Shown here: positions 1-15,000 of the stretch, piece after piece
Numbering within the stretch: the first letter of the stretch is position 1
How the letters are laid out: each line of letters begins with the position of its first letter
From: a candidate division WOR-1 bacterium RIFOXYB2_FULL_45_9
GTDB taxonomy: Bacteria > Margulisbacteria > WOR-1 > O2-12-FULL-45-9 > XYB2-FULL-48-7
DNA length: 64,000 nt
NCBI GenBank assembly: GCA_001771575.1
Contig: MEUD01000001.1
Coordinates: 665,277-729,276, forward strand
Direction: 5' to 3'
Translations under genes and position numbers: made by a program
The notes under the pieces: model-generated
What the model was told of the DNA's origin: nothing
The model's database searches: none
Seen by the model: only the letters and a program-made list of their open reading frames with translations

Positions 1-3000
1 AAAGATCGTCCCGGTCCCGCCGCCGACCGTCCCTTCATAAGTAACGTCAACGGCATACAGGTCGTTATAAGTAGAATTGACGGTCCCGCCGGTCTGGACG
101 ATAGCTTTGACCGTTTCCGGAGTAGAGTAGCCGCCGACGCTCCCCGCGATGATCGTGTTCAAAATATTGGCATTAACCGCCGATCTGACCCCGACATTGC
201 TCTTGGCGATAGTGTTCTTATTAATGGTAAATGTCCCGCCGGCGACGCAGTTGATGCCGCCTTCGAGCGGGTCATAATAATTACGGATCTCGTTCAAGTA
301 GATATTGCCATCGCCATTTAAGTAGAGCCCGGCTTTTGAACCGCCGTCAAGCCCCATGATCTTATTGTTCCGGGCGATAAAGTTGGTACAGGCCCCCGCC
401 TGGTAGACACCGTAGTTGGCGGTAATGGTATTCCCCTCAACGGTGATGCTGTCGCCGCCGTCCAGATAAATGCCGTCGCTCCCCGAAGAGTGGTTGGTAA
501 TTATGTTGGCGTTAAAGTTGATGTAATTGGCTCCGCCGGCGACGGATATTGTCCGGTGCCCTTCGGAGCTTATCGTGTTGCTGAAGACCCGGCAGTTATC
601 GCCACCCGATGTAATATGCAGAGCGCGGGCGCTCCCAGCCGCCGCGCTTAGGAGGAGCTGGTTATTGTAGAGCCTGGCGCTCGCTCCGGTCACCCTGACA
701 CCGGCATAGTCCCCAGTCGCGGCGCTTCTAACGACAAACCCTTCCAGGGTCCCCCCCGCTTCAAGAGATACTCCGTCAACCTCAAGGCCTCCGGTATCAA
801 TTTCAGTGGTCCCGGTCCCGGAGAAGATCCGGCCATTAATAATGATCGGGAACGATTCCCCATTGTCGACGCTGAAGTTCCCTCTGGCAATAACCGTCGC
901 GCCAGTCACATCCTGGGTCCCGGCAAAGGAGAGTGTTTTCCAGGGACCGTTATTACCGGAGACTTCGGTCGTCAGCCCGTTATAATTATTGTCACCGGTT
1001 ATCGGATCAACATAATAATATGTCGCCGGGGTGATGGTAAAGTTGCCGTCCGATTCATCGGTCGACAACCCGCTCAGGACACTAACTCCTTCAACCTTTA
1101 CCCTGGCCTGGTTTGTATAGGTACTGTCGACCAGCCAGGGATAGTTCCCGTCGTCGGCTTCGTTGGTAATGATCTGCCGATAGCTTGCCCCGCCATCCCG
1201 GGACAAATACAAATTGATCGAGGTCGGGAACCCGCTCGATTGCCAGGTAATGTTCCGGGCGCTCCCCGCCTGCCAGACTTCGCCGCTGACCGGAGCGATC
1301 ACCCTAACGCTAAAGTTATAGTCATACGCCCCGCGGTCAATCCCTGCCCCTTCCGGCGTGCCGGTGTCGATACAGGGGGAATCAGGCTGGAGGTAATAGT
1401 TTTGAGCGGTGGGGTTGTAAAATTTAGGATCAATAGTATTGTCGCCGCTTCCGGCGGTCACGTTATAGTAATTGGTATCATTGGCATAAAAAGTGTTGTA
1501 CCTGGAAGTAACCTGATTTGTATAGGTGCTGTATATTCCATAGGTCCCGCTGGCAGAATAGCCGCCAACCTCTGACGCGATAATGTTGTTGGTCAAATTA
1601 GCATAAGCGCTATTGGCCCTGATCCCGCGATTGTTGCCGACCACGGTATTTTTATCAACTTGAAAGTTAGTGCCGGTCGAATAATAAAGATATATTCCAC
1701 CATAGGATGAATTTTGGTAACCGCGCACCTCATTAGAAGAAATCGTTCCGTTACCCGAAAAATACATCCCGGCATAGGTCGAGGTCCCTGGATGGGTCGC
1801 CGTAATTTTGTTGCGGCTGATCGTTATCCCCCGCAGGTAATTGGGATAATAAGAATAAATCCCGTAATCAGCGGTAATTGTATTCCCTTCGATGGTAATA
1901 CCGTAAATATCATTGGTAGAAGCTTGATAGAAGATAATCCCGTTGCTGTACCAATTCGAATATAAAGTATTATCCCTGATATAGGTCAGCGGATAATAAT
2001 TGTTTGAATAATACAAGGCGGAATTATATGAATAGATGTTGTTACCGATAATGTTCGACCGACTGCCGTCAATAAGAACGGCGCTGCCGCCGCTCTCCTG
2101 GGAAACAATGTTATTCAGCAGGGTAACATTGGCGCCGTTAACGTAAACGCAGGCATAACTGCCGTTGTTCTTTTTGATCGTAAACCCTTCAAGAGAGACA
2201 TTGTTTCCCAGGACCAAATTGTGGGCGGCAGTCGCTCCGGCGTCAATTGTCACCAGCGCGGTCAGGGGATACTTGCGCAGGGTCGCTATCCCCAGGTTGA
2301 GAGGGAAAGTCTCCAGGCCGGAATAGCTCCCCTGCAGAGCGTAAACTGTTCCTTCGGTCAGGGAAAGGGCCTTGGTTATAGTCCGCCAGGGAGAAGCAAA
2401 GGTCCCGTTCCCGGTCGTGTCGCTCCCAAAAGGCCCGACATAAGATTCGCTGGTAATAGAAGATGGCGTGCCAACACTGCCAAAAGCGCCGCGGTTGCCG
2501 CCGTCGTCCGCGGTCGCGATACAGGGGGAATCGGCAAGCAGACGGTAATCGTTGCCACTCGGATCGACAAATTTCGGGTTCTGTTCGTTATCCGCGGTCT
2601 CGTTAGAGACGGTCCCCACATAATTGGTCCCGGTATTGAAGAAAGTATTATAAGAGGAATCGACCCCTTCCTCGTACTGATCAACTTTAATCCCTTCGCT
2701 TCCGGGAATAAATGTCCCCAGGACCGGCGCGGCGGAAATAATATTATTTTTAATGATATTACTGCCGCCGTCAGAGTAGATCGCCCGGTAATTCTTAACT
2801 AAAGTATTGTGGTTGATGGTAAAGTAATTCGGGGGGGTGGCGCCGCAGGTAATTGCCGCTCTGCCGTCGACGGTAAGCTGGAAACCGCGGACTTCATTGG
2901 AAGAAATATTGCCCGACCCGGCCAATACCATCCCATAACCAGCGCTCGCCGGGTTGAGCGCTTCAATGGTATTGCCATGAATATCCACATTCAAACAGCT

Positions 3001-6000
3001 GGCGCCAAGAAAATAAAGCGCGTTATCGGCAACGATCCGGTTTGCCTCAAAAGTTAAATTTGTGAGGGTGCCGGTATTAGCATAAAACCCATAGCCGCCG
3101 GTAGAAGGATCAAGGCTGATAAAATTATTGTTTCGGATAATGGTATTAGAGGCCGACAACCTAACAATAAAATTATCGGTAGAATAGACCCGGTTCCCTT
3201 CAACAAGATGTTCTCTGCCTCCGACGGTTAAAGGGGCCATCACGGTCGATTCGGACGAGATCAAATTATTCCTAACGACCACTCCGTTCGCGCTAACATA
3301 CAAACAAGCAGAATAGGTGGTCCCGCTCTTCCCCCTGACGGTAAAGCCTTCGAATGAAACGTTATCTTTCTGGATAATGACCCCATGGCTGGCGCTGGTA
3401 TTGGAGTTAATGACGACCGTCGACTGCGGGTCGTACTTCCGCAATTCCGCGTAGCTTAAGACAAGTGGGAAGCTCTCGCCGCTGGTAATATTGTCATAAA
3501 CCCCGGGCATGATATAAATTATCCCCTCGGCAGTCGAAAGGGCATGGAAAATAGTCTTCCAGGGGTTGGCCAACGTCCCTTCTCCGGTTATATCGCTCCC
3601 CTGGTTGGAGACATAAGATTCGGTCGTCACCCCGGAAGCCTGGGCGATAGCGCCATAGCAACCCCTGTTCCCGCCATCATCCGCGGTCCCAATACAGGGG
3701 GAATCAGCAAAGAGGCGATAATCATTAGCGCCGGGATCGACGAACCTGGGATTGAGGATATTGTCCTGGTATTGGCTGTAAGCGGTCCCTGAATAATCGG
3801 TAGCATTGTTAAACAGGGTGTTGTATTCTGATGTCGCGACGCCGTCAACCTTAATGCCGATACTGCCAGCAACATATCCCCCAAGAGTCGGCGCGGCGGA
3901 AATGATATTATTTTTTAAATAATTTGAAGCGTAAATATTGGACGTGCCAGCGGAAATGCCGACTAAGTTTTTCGCCACGGTGTTGTTCTCGATCGTCGCG
4001 ATGGAACTTGTGTAGGTCACGATCCCATAACTGTTGCTGTCAATAAACCCATTAACTTCGTTTGAGGAGATCAAGAGAAGAGGCCCACCAACGGAAATCC
4101 CGCTGGCATAGTCATTCCAGCCGCCATATTTATGAACAACATTGCCTGATATTTTCACGAAAGCGGTGCCGTCAACTTTAATACCATCATCAAACGCGAA
4201 GACAGTGTTCCCTTCAGCCGTCAAATCCCCTTGATGGACCCAGATAGCGTGACCGGCCTCGGCGGTAATAACATTGTTTCTCACGGTTTGGCTGGTCAAG
4301 CCGTATTTGAAATCAACCGCTCCGTTATAGTCGGTCCGGCCAGCATTAGCCCTGATCTGATTGCCCTCGACCAACCCATGGTCGGAATTCTCATTAAAAT
4401 ACAAAGCCATCCGGTTGCCGGAGGTCTTGGTATTAGTGATCCGGTTATTAAGGATCGAGACCCGTGGTGCATTGACCCGGACGCAGGTATTGTCGCTGCC
4501 GCTGGTAAATAAGGTCACCCCTTCCAGGGTCGTCCCGGCGACCCCCAGGATCAAGGTATCATTGGCCGACGCGCTTGAGTCGATCGACACTTCCGAAGTC
4601 GCGTACCTTCTTTGCATGGAAGCTCGGCCAAAATTGATCGGGAACGTTTCCCCCGCCGCGTAATTGCCTGAAGAGACGTAAATTGTCCCTCCTTCGGTTA
4701 TTGAGGTAGCTTTTGAAAGATGGAGGAAAGGACTGGCCGCTGAACCAGTATTACTATCGCTCCCGGAAACCCCGTCAACATAAGAATTGACCAAAATACC
4801 GGAGCTGGCGGCAATGTCGCCGTATTTACCCATGTTGGTCCCGTCGGAGGCTGTCCCTTTGCAGGGAGAGTCGCTATAGAGGCGGTAATCGCTCGCCGTG
4901 GTTGAAACAAAGCGGGGCGAAAGGTTGATATCGCCATATTGCTGGGGAGGATCGTTCAAGTAAAGATAATCGGTTTCATTGTTAAAAACACAGTTGTGAT
5001 GGATCAGAGAGTACTGGACTTGAGCGGTAATCCCGGAGCTCCCCGCATAAAAAGTGCCCAGGATCGGGGCGGCGGTGATGATATTATCAAAAACTTCGAT
5101 CGAATTGACGGAGGAGCCGGAAATATAGAGCGACTCTTTATTGTTGACGATCGTGTTCTTCCTGATCCTGGTCAGGCCGTTGTATGAGGAGGTAGCCGTA
5201 ACTTTAACTCCGGTTGTGTTGTAGCCACTGACCAAATTCGCTTCGATCGTCCCCAGACATGAGGTCAAGATGATCCCTTCGGAGCCCGCTCCGGAGATCG
5301 ACTTTATCGTGTTGTTGTAAATATTAAAGAATTGGAAACCTCCGTTAATCCCCCGATCGGCGATAATTGTGTTCCCTTCGATCGTCGTCAGGTAATTAGA
5401 ATAGTATGAAGAAAGGGCCAATACACCGGTATCAGTCGTGCTAAGATAATTATTTTTCACCAGGATCCTGGATTGATCGCCATAGTTCTTAAAATAAACC
5501 AAAGTTCTCTGGCCGGCGATCCGGTTCCCCTCGAGGCGACAGTTCAGAATGTCTTCGGTCAAAGCAACCGGATTGCCGGGATAACTAGGCCAAACCACGG
5601 TTGATTCCTGGGTAATAATATTGTTGAGGACCACCGTATTGTTCCCGGTGACATTTACAGCCCCATAATAGGTGTAATCATTGGTCGCGTAAGCTTTGCT
5701 TTTTATTGTAAACCCTTCAACCGTCCCGCTATTTCCCACTCTAACCGTGTCGCTCGCCAACAGTATAGAATCAATTGTTGCTGTGTAAGTTTGCGTGGCG
5801 GTCAGCCAGCGGCCGGTCACGGTGATCGGAAATGTTTCATAAGTTTGAATATAATTTCCCGGCATGACCCAGATCCGGTCTCCGGTCTGGCTGTTGGCCA
5901 GGGAATAGGTAATACTCTTCCATGGCCCGTGGGTCACCCCATCTGTCACAAAGACCTCTGAAGTCAAGCCGTCATAGCTCTCGTTGCTCCCGATGCCGAC

Positions 6001-9000
6001 GCCGACAAAATACTGGGTCGGCCGGGAGATTGTAAAGACTGCGTCGGACTCGTCGGTTGAGACCAGGACGCTGTTTTTGATCGCTTCGACCCGCACTTTG
6101 GCCAGAGTCGTCGGCCGGTTCGGCACAAACCAGGAGTAAGAGCGGCTTTGGCCCGAAACATCGGTCGCGATTGTCCGGTAGCCGGTCGCTTCGCTGGTCG
6201 TGTAGTAGAGGTTAAATGAGCTCGGCAGGCCGGTCGCGCTCCAGGTGAGCGCACGCCGGGTCCCGGCCTCAAGGTTTTCTCCCCCATTCGGGAAAGTGAC
6301 GGTCGCGACAACCGGGGTATAAAGCTGGAGGGTAAAGGCCGCGTCTGATTCGTCGGAGATAACCTGCCCCCCCTTCACCGCTTCGATCTTGACCCGCGCT
6401 TCGGTGGTGGAAATATTGGCGACCAGCCAGTTATAGCTCCTTAGCAGGCCATTGGCTTCGCTGGTAATCAGGACATAAGCGTCTCCTGTAGAGTAGTAAA
6501 TATTGTAACTGTCCGGCAGTCCGGCCGCTTCCCAGGTGATCTCATGCCACGACTCCCCTTCCCAAATCTCTCCTCCATTGGGGGTTATAACCTCAATTGA
6601 AAGAGGCGGAGTAAAAATAGTAAAGGTATCGGTCTCCATGGTCGCGATAAGCGTTTGTTTTAGCGCCTCGATCTTGATCCGAGCTTCGGTCGTGGGGAAA
6701 TCGGAGACCAGCCAACCGTATGACCGGTCGGCCCCGCCGACTTCGCTGGTGATCAGGACATAAGCGTCACCGGTCGTGTAGTAGAGGTTAAACGAGGTCG
6801 GCAGACTTACCGCTTCCCAGCTCAAACCATAGATCAAGCCGGCCTCAACGATCTCGGCAGTTACCGGCCGAGTAACCACAACATTTAGTTGGCTGATGGT
6901 GAATTTAGCGGCCGATTCCCGGGTCGCGATGAGTCCCAGCTCTTCCGCCTCGATCCTGACCTTGGCTTCGGTCGTCGCCGGCGCCGGAACGGTCCAGGTA
7001 AAGGTCCCGTCATCGGCTTCGTCAAGGGCGATCGAACTGTAGGTCGCGCCGTCGTCGATCGAGTAAGAGAGGTCGATCGCGGTCGGATACCCTTTGGTCC
7101 GCCACAAAACTTCGCTGGTCGCCCCGACCGTCCACTCCTCTCCCCCATTCGGCGCTAAGAGGTAGACTGCCGTTCCGTCATAGCAACCCAGGTCGGTCCC
7201 TTCCGGGGTCCCGACGCCAACGCAGGGGGAATTCGGTTTCAAGTGATAGTTGCTGTTATCGATGTCAATAAAATCGGCGTTGATCGAGATCGATCCTTCG
7301 CGGGAGGTAACGCTCGAATATAAGGTCTGACAGCCGTAAACGTCGTTATAATACGGCCGGGTCGTCCCGCCGGTCCCGGAACGATAGATCCCGATGCTCC
7401 CGACCGCACCTCCGGTCCCCGCCTCGACCGTCGGAGCGTTGGAAATAATAGTGTTGTAAATATAGACATCGTTGTCGGGAGTTTGGATCCCGACCAAATT
7501 CTTGACCACCGTATTGCGGTTGATATCGATATCGGTGGTCGGAGTGGTGCCGGCCGAGCCGGCGTAGATGCCGATACCAAACCCGCGAACTTCGTTGGTG
7601 CTGACCAGAGCCGAGGCGCCGGTCAATCTGATGCCGCTCCCGGCTGACGAGCGGCCGATAATCAGGTTTCTGCTGACCCGGGCATTGGTGGCGCTGGCCA
7701 AGTAAACAGCGTAGTTTGTCCCGGTATAGCCGATGGTATTTCCATCGATCACAATATTGCTGTCACCAAACCCTGAAGTCATTGACGACCCGGCGCAGTT
7801 TACTTCAATCGTATTGCCGCTGATGAGCAGGTTATTGCCGGAATCATAAAAAACATTACCGGCAGAAGTCGGCGCGGTGACGGTGTTCCCCAGGAACGAA
7901 CCATTGCTCAAACCGCCAAAATCAAAACAGTAAGAATTGGCCGCGCGGTAGAAGCGGTTGTTCCTGACCGTCCCGTATGCTCCAGTGTATTCGATGATAT
8001 AATCCCATTCCGGACCGCTATATCTAACGCTCAACCCCTCAACCGTACAGTAGCGCCCAACATTGATCATCGCGTCACTCAAGGCCATGTTCCCTGCGTC
8101 CAGCGTCGCCAGGCCGGTCCCGTCGCCGGAAAGAACGGTCTTGGCATTGAGGGTGATGGGGAAACTCTCTCCGGTTGGTCCGGCTGGAATTGAATATCTT
8201 CCCTCAAGAATATTGATCTTGCTGATCGTCCTGGGGAGGGCGTAAGTAATGGTCCGCCACGGATTGCCGATGGTGCCGTCCCCTGTCTCGTTGCTCCCGC
8301 TCCCGCTGACATAGCTCTCGGTTGGAATCCCGGAACTGCTCCCGATCGATTCGTAGCAGCCGATCACCCCGCCGTCGGACGCGGCGCCAAGACAAGGAGA
8401 GTCATCATACAAACGATATTCATTGGTCGCGACATCAACAAATTTGGGATAGACATCAAAGAGATCGTGCGCTCCCCAGGAAGAGGAGGAGGCGTTGTTG
8501 AAATGAGCATTATAATCGGCCTCTAAAAGTCCGCTGACATATTGCAAACCAATGTTGGCGGCCGCATCCCGCAGACCGGGAGCCCCGCTGATAATGTTAT
8601 CGTAGACCCTGGTCAAATATCCGCTATAAGTTCCTATCACCGAAATGCCGGTCCCATTTTTGACGATCGTATTTCTTAAAACATTGATCGCGGCCCCACC
8701 ATTGCCGCAGGTGTCAAGATAAATACCGTTGGTAAAGCTTCTGATCTCGTTGGACGCAATGGTGTTATTGATGCAAGTATCCATAATGATCGCGGTCCCG
8801 GAGCCGGTGCCGATCATGACGTTGCGATAAAAGCGATGGTAAGAGCCGCCGTATTCACTGATCAAATAGCCGGAGCCGGTGTAATTGAAGCGGTTCGCTT
8901 CGATCGTCGCTCCGGTCACATAATTAGCCCAGGATAAAATGTAATTGGCAGAGGCATCAAAAGTATTACCGGTCAAGGTTAGATGTTTGCCGCTGGTATT

Positions 9001-12000
9001 AACACGAACACAATATTGGTTGGTCCCGGTGTTGCGGAACCAGTTTCCCTGGATCAAATTCCCGCTGGAATCGTTGTAGATCGTGTTGGTGTTAACGCTT
9101 CTGATAAAGGTATTATTCCTGATCGCGGCGTTTCCCCCGGTACTGGACAGATTGATCATATACTTGGCCGAATTGTTGGCAAAGGTAAAGGTCAACCCTT
9201 CGATCGAGGTGTTCCGCCCGGTCACGCTGATCAGATCTTGCGTGATCGCCTCCCCTTCGATCGTGGCCAGGCCGGTCCCCTCGCCCACGATCCGGGCGTT
9301 ATCTCCCAAAATCAGCGGGAACGCCTCGGTCGAACTGTTGTAAACCCCGGCTAAAACATGGACCACGCCGTCAGTTTTTGGCAAGGCATAGCGGATGCTC
9401 CGCCACGGGTTGGCAAACGAGCCGTCACCGGTTTCGTCGCTCCCGCTCCCGCTGACGTACGAATCGCTTAAAATGCCCGAAGACGACCCTTCAACCGTCG
9501 GGTAAGCCCCCTGATACGACCCGTCGGAAGCGGTATTTTTGATCGGGGAATCGCTGTTGAGCCGGTAATCATTGGTCAGCGGATCGACATATCGAGGATA
9601 GAGAAAATTACCGTTCGAGCCGGTGGTCAGGGTCCCGCTATAGGCGGCCGCGCAACCGTAAAAATTGTTATAATCCTCGCTGACCGAAAGGGAGCTTCCG
9701 GTGATCCCGATCACCTTCCCAACCGCCCCCAAGGTAACCGCGTTATTGATTATATTGTCCTCGATCGTCACGGTCCCGGAGCTGATCACCCCGTTGATCC
9801 CGGTGGTGCCGGACTTAACGACCGTGTTTTTTCTGAGATACAACGCGCCGTTGGCGGTGGCGGAGATGCCGGTGGCAAAGCTTCTGACCTCGTTGGTCGT
9901 GATATAACCACTCAAAGTCGCCAAAATCCCGGTCCCATTCCCATTACCGATAATAACGTTATTTTTAATGATCCAGCCGGTCGAGGTGCCGGCATTGATG
10001 GCGGAGCCGGAATTATTATAAACAAAACGGTTCCCGTCGATCACCGCGTTGCTGTTGGTGCCCCTAAGCAGGCTGGCCGCCGCCGCCCCTTCTACCGTGT
10101 TACCCGAGAAAGTCAACCCGGTATAACTAGAATAAATCGCGTCATAATTGGCGGTGCTGGTCTCTGCCATATAGTTCCCATAGATGTAAGCGTAACCATC
10201 ACCGGCATCGATCAAGCGTGAGGTGTTGGTCCTCACCAGGTTACACCGGACCACCCCGGCGGAGGCGCCCACAATGTCGACCAGGTAATAACTGGTACTG
10301 CTGTTGGTGGAGCGGATCGATAGCCCTTCCAGAGTAGACGACGCTCCCAGGTCAAAAACATCGCTGGCATTGGCCAGGGCGTCAAAAGTGGCCTGCCTGG
10401 TATAAGTGGAAACGACCAGCTTGGTATTGTTAATGCTGATCGGGAAAGTCTCGCCGGAAGCGGCGGTGTAGGTCCCCGGCGCCAGGTTAATTATTGATTT
10501 TGCCGGGGTATTAGCCGCTGTGTAGGTCAAGGTCTTTCTGGGTCCGGTCGTCCCGGAAATATAGACCGGGCTCAAACCATTGTAGCTGTTGTTGCCGGTG
10601 TAAACATTGACATAGTAATCGCGCTGGGCGGTCATCGAGAATTTGGCGTTCGACTCGTCGGTCGCCGTCCCTTCGGTGCTGACCGCCTCGATCCTGACCC
10701 GGGCTTCGGTCGTCACGCTCCCCGCCACGAACCATTCATAGCTCCCGGTATCGGGGAGACCGGTCGCAATAGACGTATAAGTCGCACCGTTATCAACGGA
10801 ATAATAGAGGTTGATCGAAGAGGGATTGGTGATCGCCTCCCAGGTGATCTGTTTGATCGAACCGATCCCCCAGCTCTCGCCGCCGTCCGGTGAATAGAGC
10901 TTAAGCGGGGGTTGATAATAAGTGTAGGCGTCCAAAGACGACACGGTCTGGCCGTCCGGGTTGACGACCTGGACATTGACGGTGCCGGCCAGATGGGTCG
11001 GGGCCAGGGCGGTGACCGAATTCGCGCTCTCCCAGGTGACAACGCTTGCCGGGGTCGTGCCAAAATTTACCGCCAGAAGCTGACCATATTCATCACTGGC
11101 GACAACCGCCGTGGGGAGAGAGCCGGTATCGTAGAGCTGATATTTAATGTTCAGGTAATTTTCCGCCAGCCGGCGCTCGTCGGTCGTCAGGAATTTATTA
11201 AAGAGGATCATTTCCGCGATATAGCCGGAAAGCGCATATAAGTTTGAGGAATATTCCAAAGCGCCGACCCGCAAATAGAGCGGATTATAATAAGCGGAGG
11301 TGTTTAAGTTTTGATTCCGCAGGGTCCCATTCATATAGATCGCTCTCTGCGACGCTTTATGCTCGCCGTAAAACAGATTGTAATTGGTCGTATCGCTAAA
11401 AGAGAAAGAAGCCTGGTTGGCAAGCTCATCATGAGGCCGCCACTTGATCAGCCCGTCCATAGCGATCAGCATGATCGTCTTATTGGTCACGTTGTTCTGA
11501 TCTGATAAGTCAAACAAAGCCCGGGTAGTAAGATTGGCAAATTTCCCGACCACCAAAGCCGATTCCTGGGTGGTGATCCCGGTCAAGCTCGACTTCTTCA
11601 ACCAGTCGCCGCCGTCAAAATAGACGACCGGAAACTGGTTCAATTGATTGGTCCTTAATCGGGGTTGATAGCTGGTCGTCCCAGGTTGCGTAACCGTATT
11701 CCCGCTCCCGCTCATATCGGTCCAGGTAGGGACATATGCCCAGTCAACCGTTTGGCTGGTCCCGTCGTTTGCTTTAAGCCAAACTTTGTTCCCCGCGTCG
11801 GCCAGGACCGGAATAGTATTCGCCAGACTGCTTTGCGAAGTCAGCGACTTGTCACCATACATCAGGTAAATATAGGAATTCCCGGACGGCAAAGTTGGAA
11901 CTTTTACCCAGATCAGGGTCCGGGTGGAATTCAAGCCTGATTCCACCCAATAGCTAAGGGGGGTCGCTTCGTCGGAAGCGACAAAGCGAATGTCGCCGCC

Positions 12001-15000
12001 GTCGGCCCGCATCTTCCCCTGGGCGATCAGCGCCGCGGTATCAACGATCGCCAGGACCGGATAATTGGTTTCCACCGCTCCAGAGTTAGTGAGGTTGACC
12101 CTCCGCCTGATCCCTTCTTTATAAAACCCGGTCCCGGTGATCGAGACCACGTTGCCGCCGTCGATCATCCCGGTAATTGGCAAGACCATGCTGACAGTTG
12201 GCGGAGCGGCGGTTATCGTGAACGCGGAGGTCAAAGTCCCGGCCTGCCCCCCTGGATTGACGACAACCAAACCATAGGTCCCGCTGGTCTTGCCGTTCAG
12301 GTCAAAATCGCAGGTCAGTTGGTTTTCATTAATAATATTCACGTCGGTCGCGCCAATGTCGGTCTCGCCATATCTGGTCAGCTTAACGGTCGCTCCAGAC
12401 TTGAACCCGCTCCCGGCAACCGCAGCGTCATTGATCGTCTGGTTGTTGACCCCGGTATCAGGAACGATCGAATTGATCACCGGCGCGGCGTAGATAATGG
12501 TCAGCTTGGCGGTCGATTCATCGCTCCCAATATTCTGGCTGATGGTATTGTCGGTTACGGCGACCTTCACTCTGACCTCGGTCGTGCTGATATTCGGGAC
12601 CGTCCAAACATAAGGGGAAACGACCGGCGCTTCCGAGGTAATTAAATATGGATAGGTCACCCCGTCATCTATTGAATACCAAATGTAGAGAGAATTCTCT
12701 TTGATCCCGTTCTCATCGGTCGCGGTGAAGGTGATATTTTGACTTGACCCGCCGACCCAGCTCTCCCCGCCGCTCGGCGCTTCAACGGTGACCACCGGCG
12801 GCGCTTTTTCCAGGTAGGTCACTTCCCAGCTGACGCTCCACTCTCCCCAGTTCCCCACTCCGTCGCGGGCGATAACCTGCCACCTGTGGAGCCCGTCCCG
12901 AAAATCGATGGTCGGCTCATAAGTGGTGACATTGCCAAGAAGAAAGGTATCGTTATCAATAGCGATCTCATAGCTGGCGATTCCGGACAGGTTGTCAATC
13001 GCCGGTTCCCAGCTAAAGAGCGGCCTGGCTTCGGTCGTTGAGCTCCCGTTGGCGGGGGCGGCAAGAGTTGGAGCGGACGGCCCAGTGCTGTCAATGGTAA
13101 AGACGGAGCTCTCCCCTGTCCCCACATTATGATTGGTCGACCCGTCAATCGCTTCAACTTTGATCCTGGCCTCGGTGGTGTTGGCTGACTCGACCAGCCA
13201 AAAATAACTGCCGGTCAACGTCTGGCCGACGGCTATCGAAACCCATGACTCGCCGGAGTTAAGCGAATAGTATAAATTGATCGAGTCAATCCCGCTCTCG
13301 TCGGTGGCGGAATAGGTCACTTCGTAGGTCGCTCCCCCCCGCCAAATACTCCCCAGGATCGGGTTGGTCACTTCAACGCTCGGAAGGGTTGTATCTGGAA
13401 GGATGCTAAAATACCCGCTCTCTCCGGTCCCGGTACTGGTCGGTTTGATCCCTTCTATTCTGATCCTTGCTTCCTCGGTCACCTGGTTAGGGACCGTCCA
13501 AGGATAGACCCCATCATTGGAAAGTCCGGTATCGATCGTCTGCCACGCTTCACCGGTCGTGTAATAAATATTGATCTCGGTCGGTCGGCCGATGGTGCTC
13601 CAGCGGATCTGCTTGGTACTGCCAACGTTCCAGGTCTCGCCGGTAGCCGGCGCGATAATAAAGACCTGGATATTGCCGGAACCAAAATCATAACAGCCAA
13701 TATCAGCCCCCTCCGGGGTTCCGGCATCGACGCAGGGAGAGTTGCCGGTCAAGTGATAATCATTCCCTGAAACGCTGGCGAATTCCGGATCATCGTAGAT
13801 ATCCCCTGTCTGGTCGTCGATCGACCCGGAATAATCGGTCGTATTGCCATATATGCAATTGTAAGTCGATCTCACTACCGCGCCGTTACCGTCATCCCTG
13901 AGCCCGATGCTCGCCCCGGGAGGGATCGCCGCGGTTTCCGGCGAACAGCTCAAGATAGTGTTGGAAATATCAGCGGTATTCGATAGAGCGCTGCTGTAAA
14001 ACCCGGCCATGCATTTGACGATCGTGTTGTGGAAGAGAGAAAGGTTGCCGCCGGAAATCGCGGTAACCCTAACCCCGGTGCCAAAACCGCGAACTTCGTT
14101 GGTGGCGATCAACCCATCTCCGCTGGTAAAGATACCTGCCCCGACAAGATCGGTCCCGCCGCCAATGATCTTATTGTTGATAATGGTAAAATTGGTCCCC
14201 CCGGAAGCGGAGATCCCCCGACTGGTTCCGATCGCGGTGATCGTATTTCCGGCGACCTTAATCTGGTCGCCTTCAAAATAGATGACGTTTGCTCCGCCCG
14301 AAGCTTCAATTGACGAATTGAGGATCATGTTACGCGATCCCAGCGAATAAATCGCGGTATTATTGTCGTTTCTAACACTAATTGACTCAACCGTCGAATC
14401 ACTTGCCAGCACTATTGCGTAATTGCCATCCCCGCTCGCGTCAATCACGGCCAGCCCGGTATGGTAGCTGGTGATTTTTCTATTATTCCCCAGGAAGATA
14501 GGAAAAGTTGCGTCCCCAACGTCGTGGATCGCGCCCCCCATAACATTAATTATTGCCTCGGTTGAACCGGACGCGCGTGGAATTGTCCCCCAGGGGTTGC
14601 CGATCGTCCCATCTCCCATATCGTCGTTCCCGCCAACCTTATCAACATACGATTCGAGCAAAGTATTGGCCGGAGAACCGACGCTCTCGTATCGCCCGAT
14701 CGTCGCGCCGCTCTCTCCCGCCCCAAGACAGGGGGAATTGGAGAACAAGCGATAGTCGTCCCCTAACGCGTTGACAAAGCGAGGATAAGTGGAAATATTC
14801 CCCGCTCCAAGGTTGATCGTTCCGTCATAAGAATAGTGATTATTGAAGAGAGAGTTATATGAAGCGTTGATCGTTCCACCCCAATTTACAATGCCGTAAC
14901 TATCATACATCCAGGTCCCCAGAGCGGGAGCGGCGGAAACGATGTTGTTTTTAACGTCAAGGGTCAGGTTCGGGTTATCACTGGCAATACCGTACTGGCA

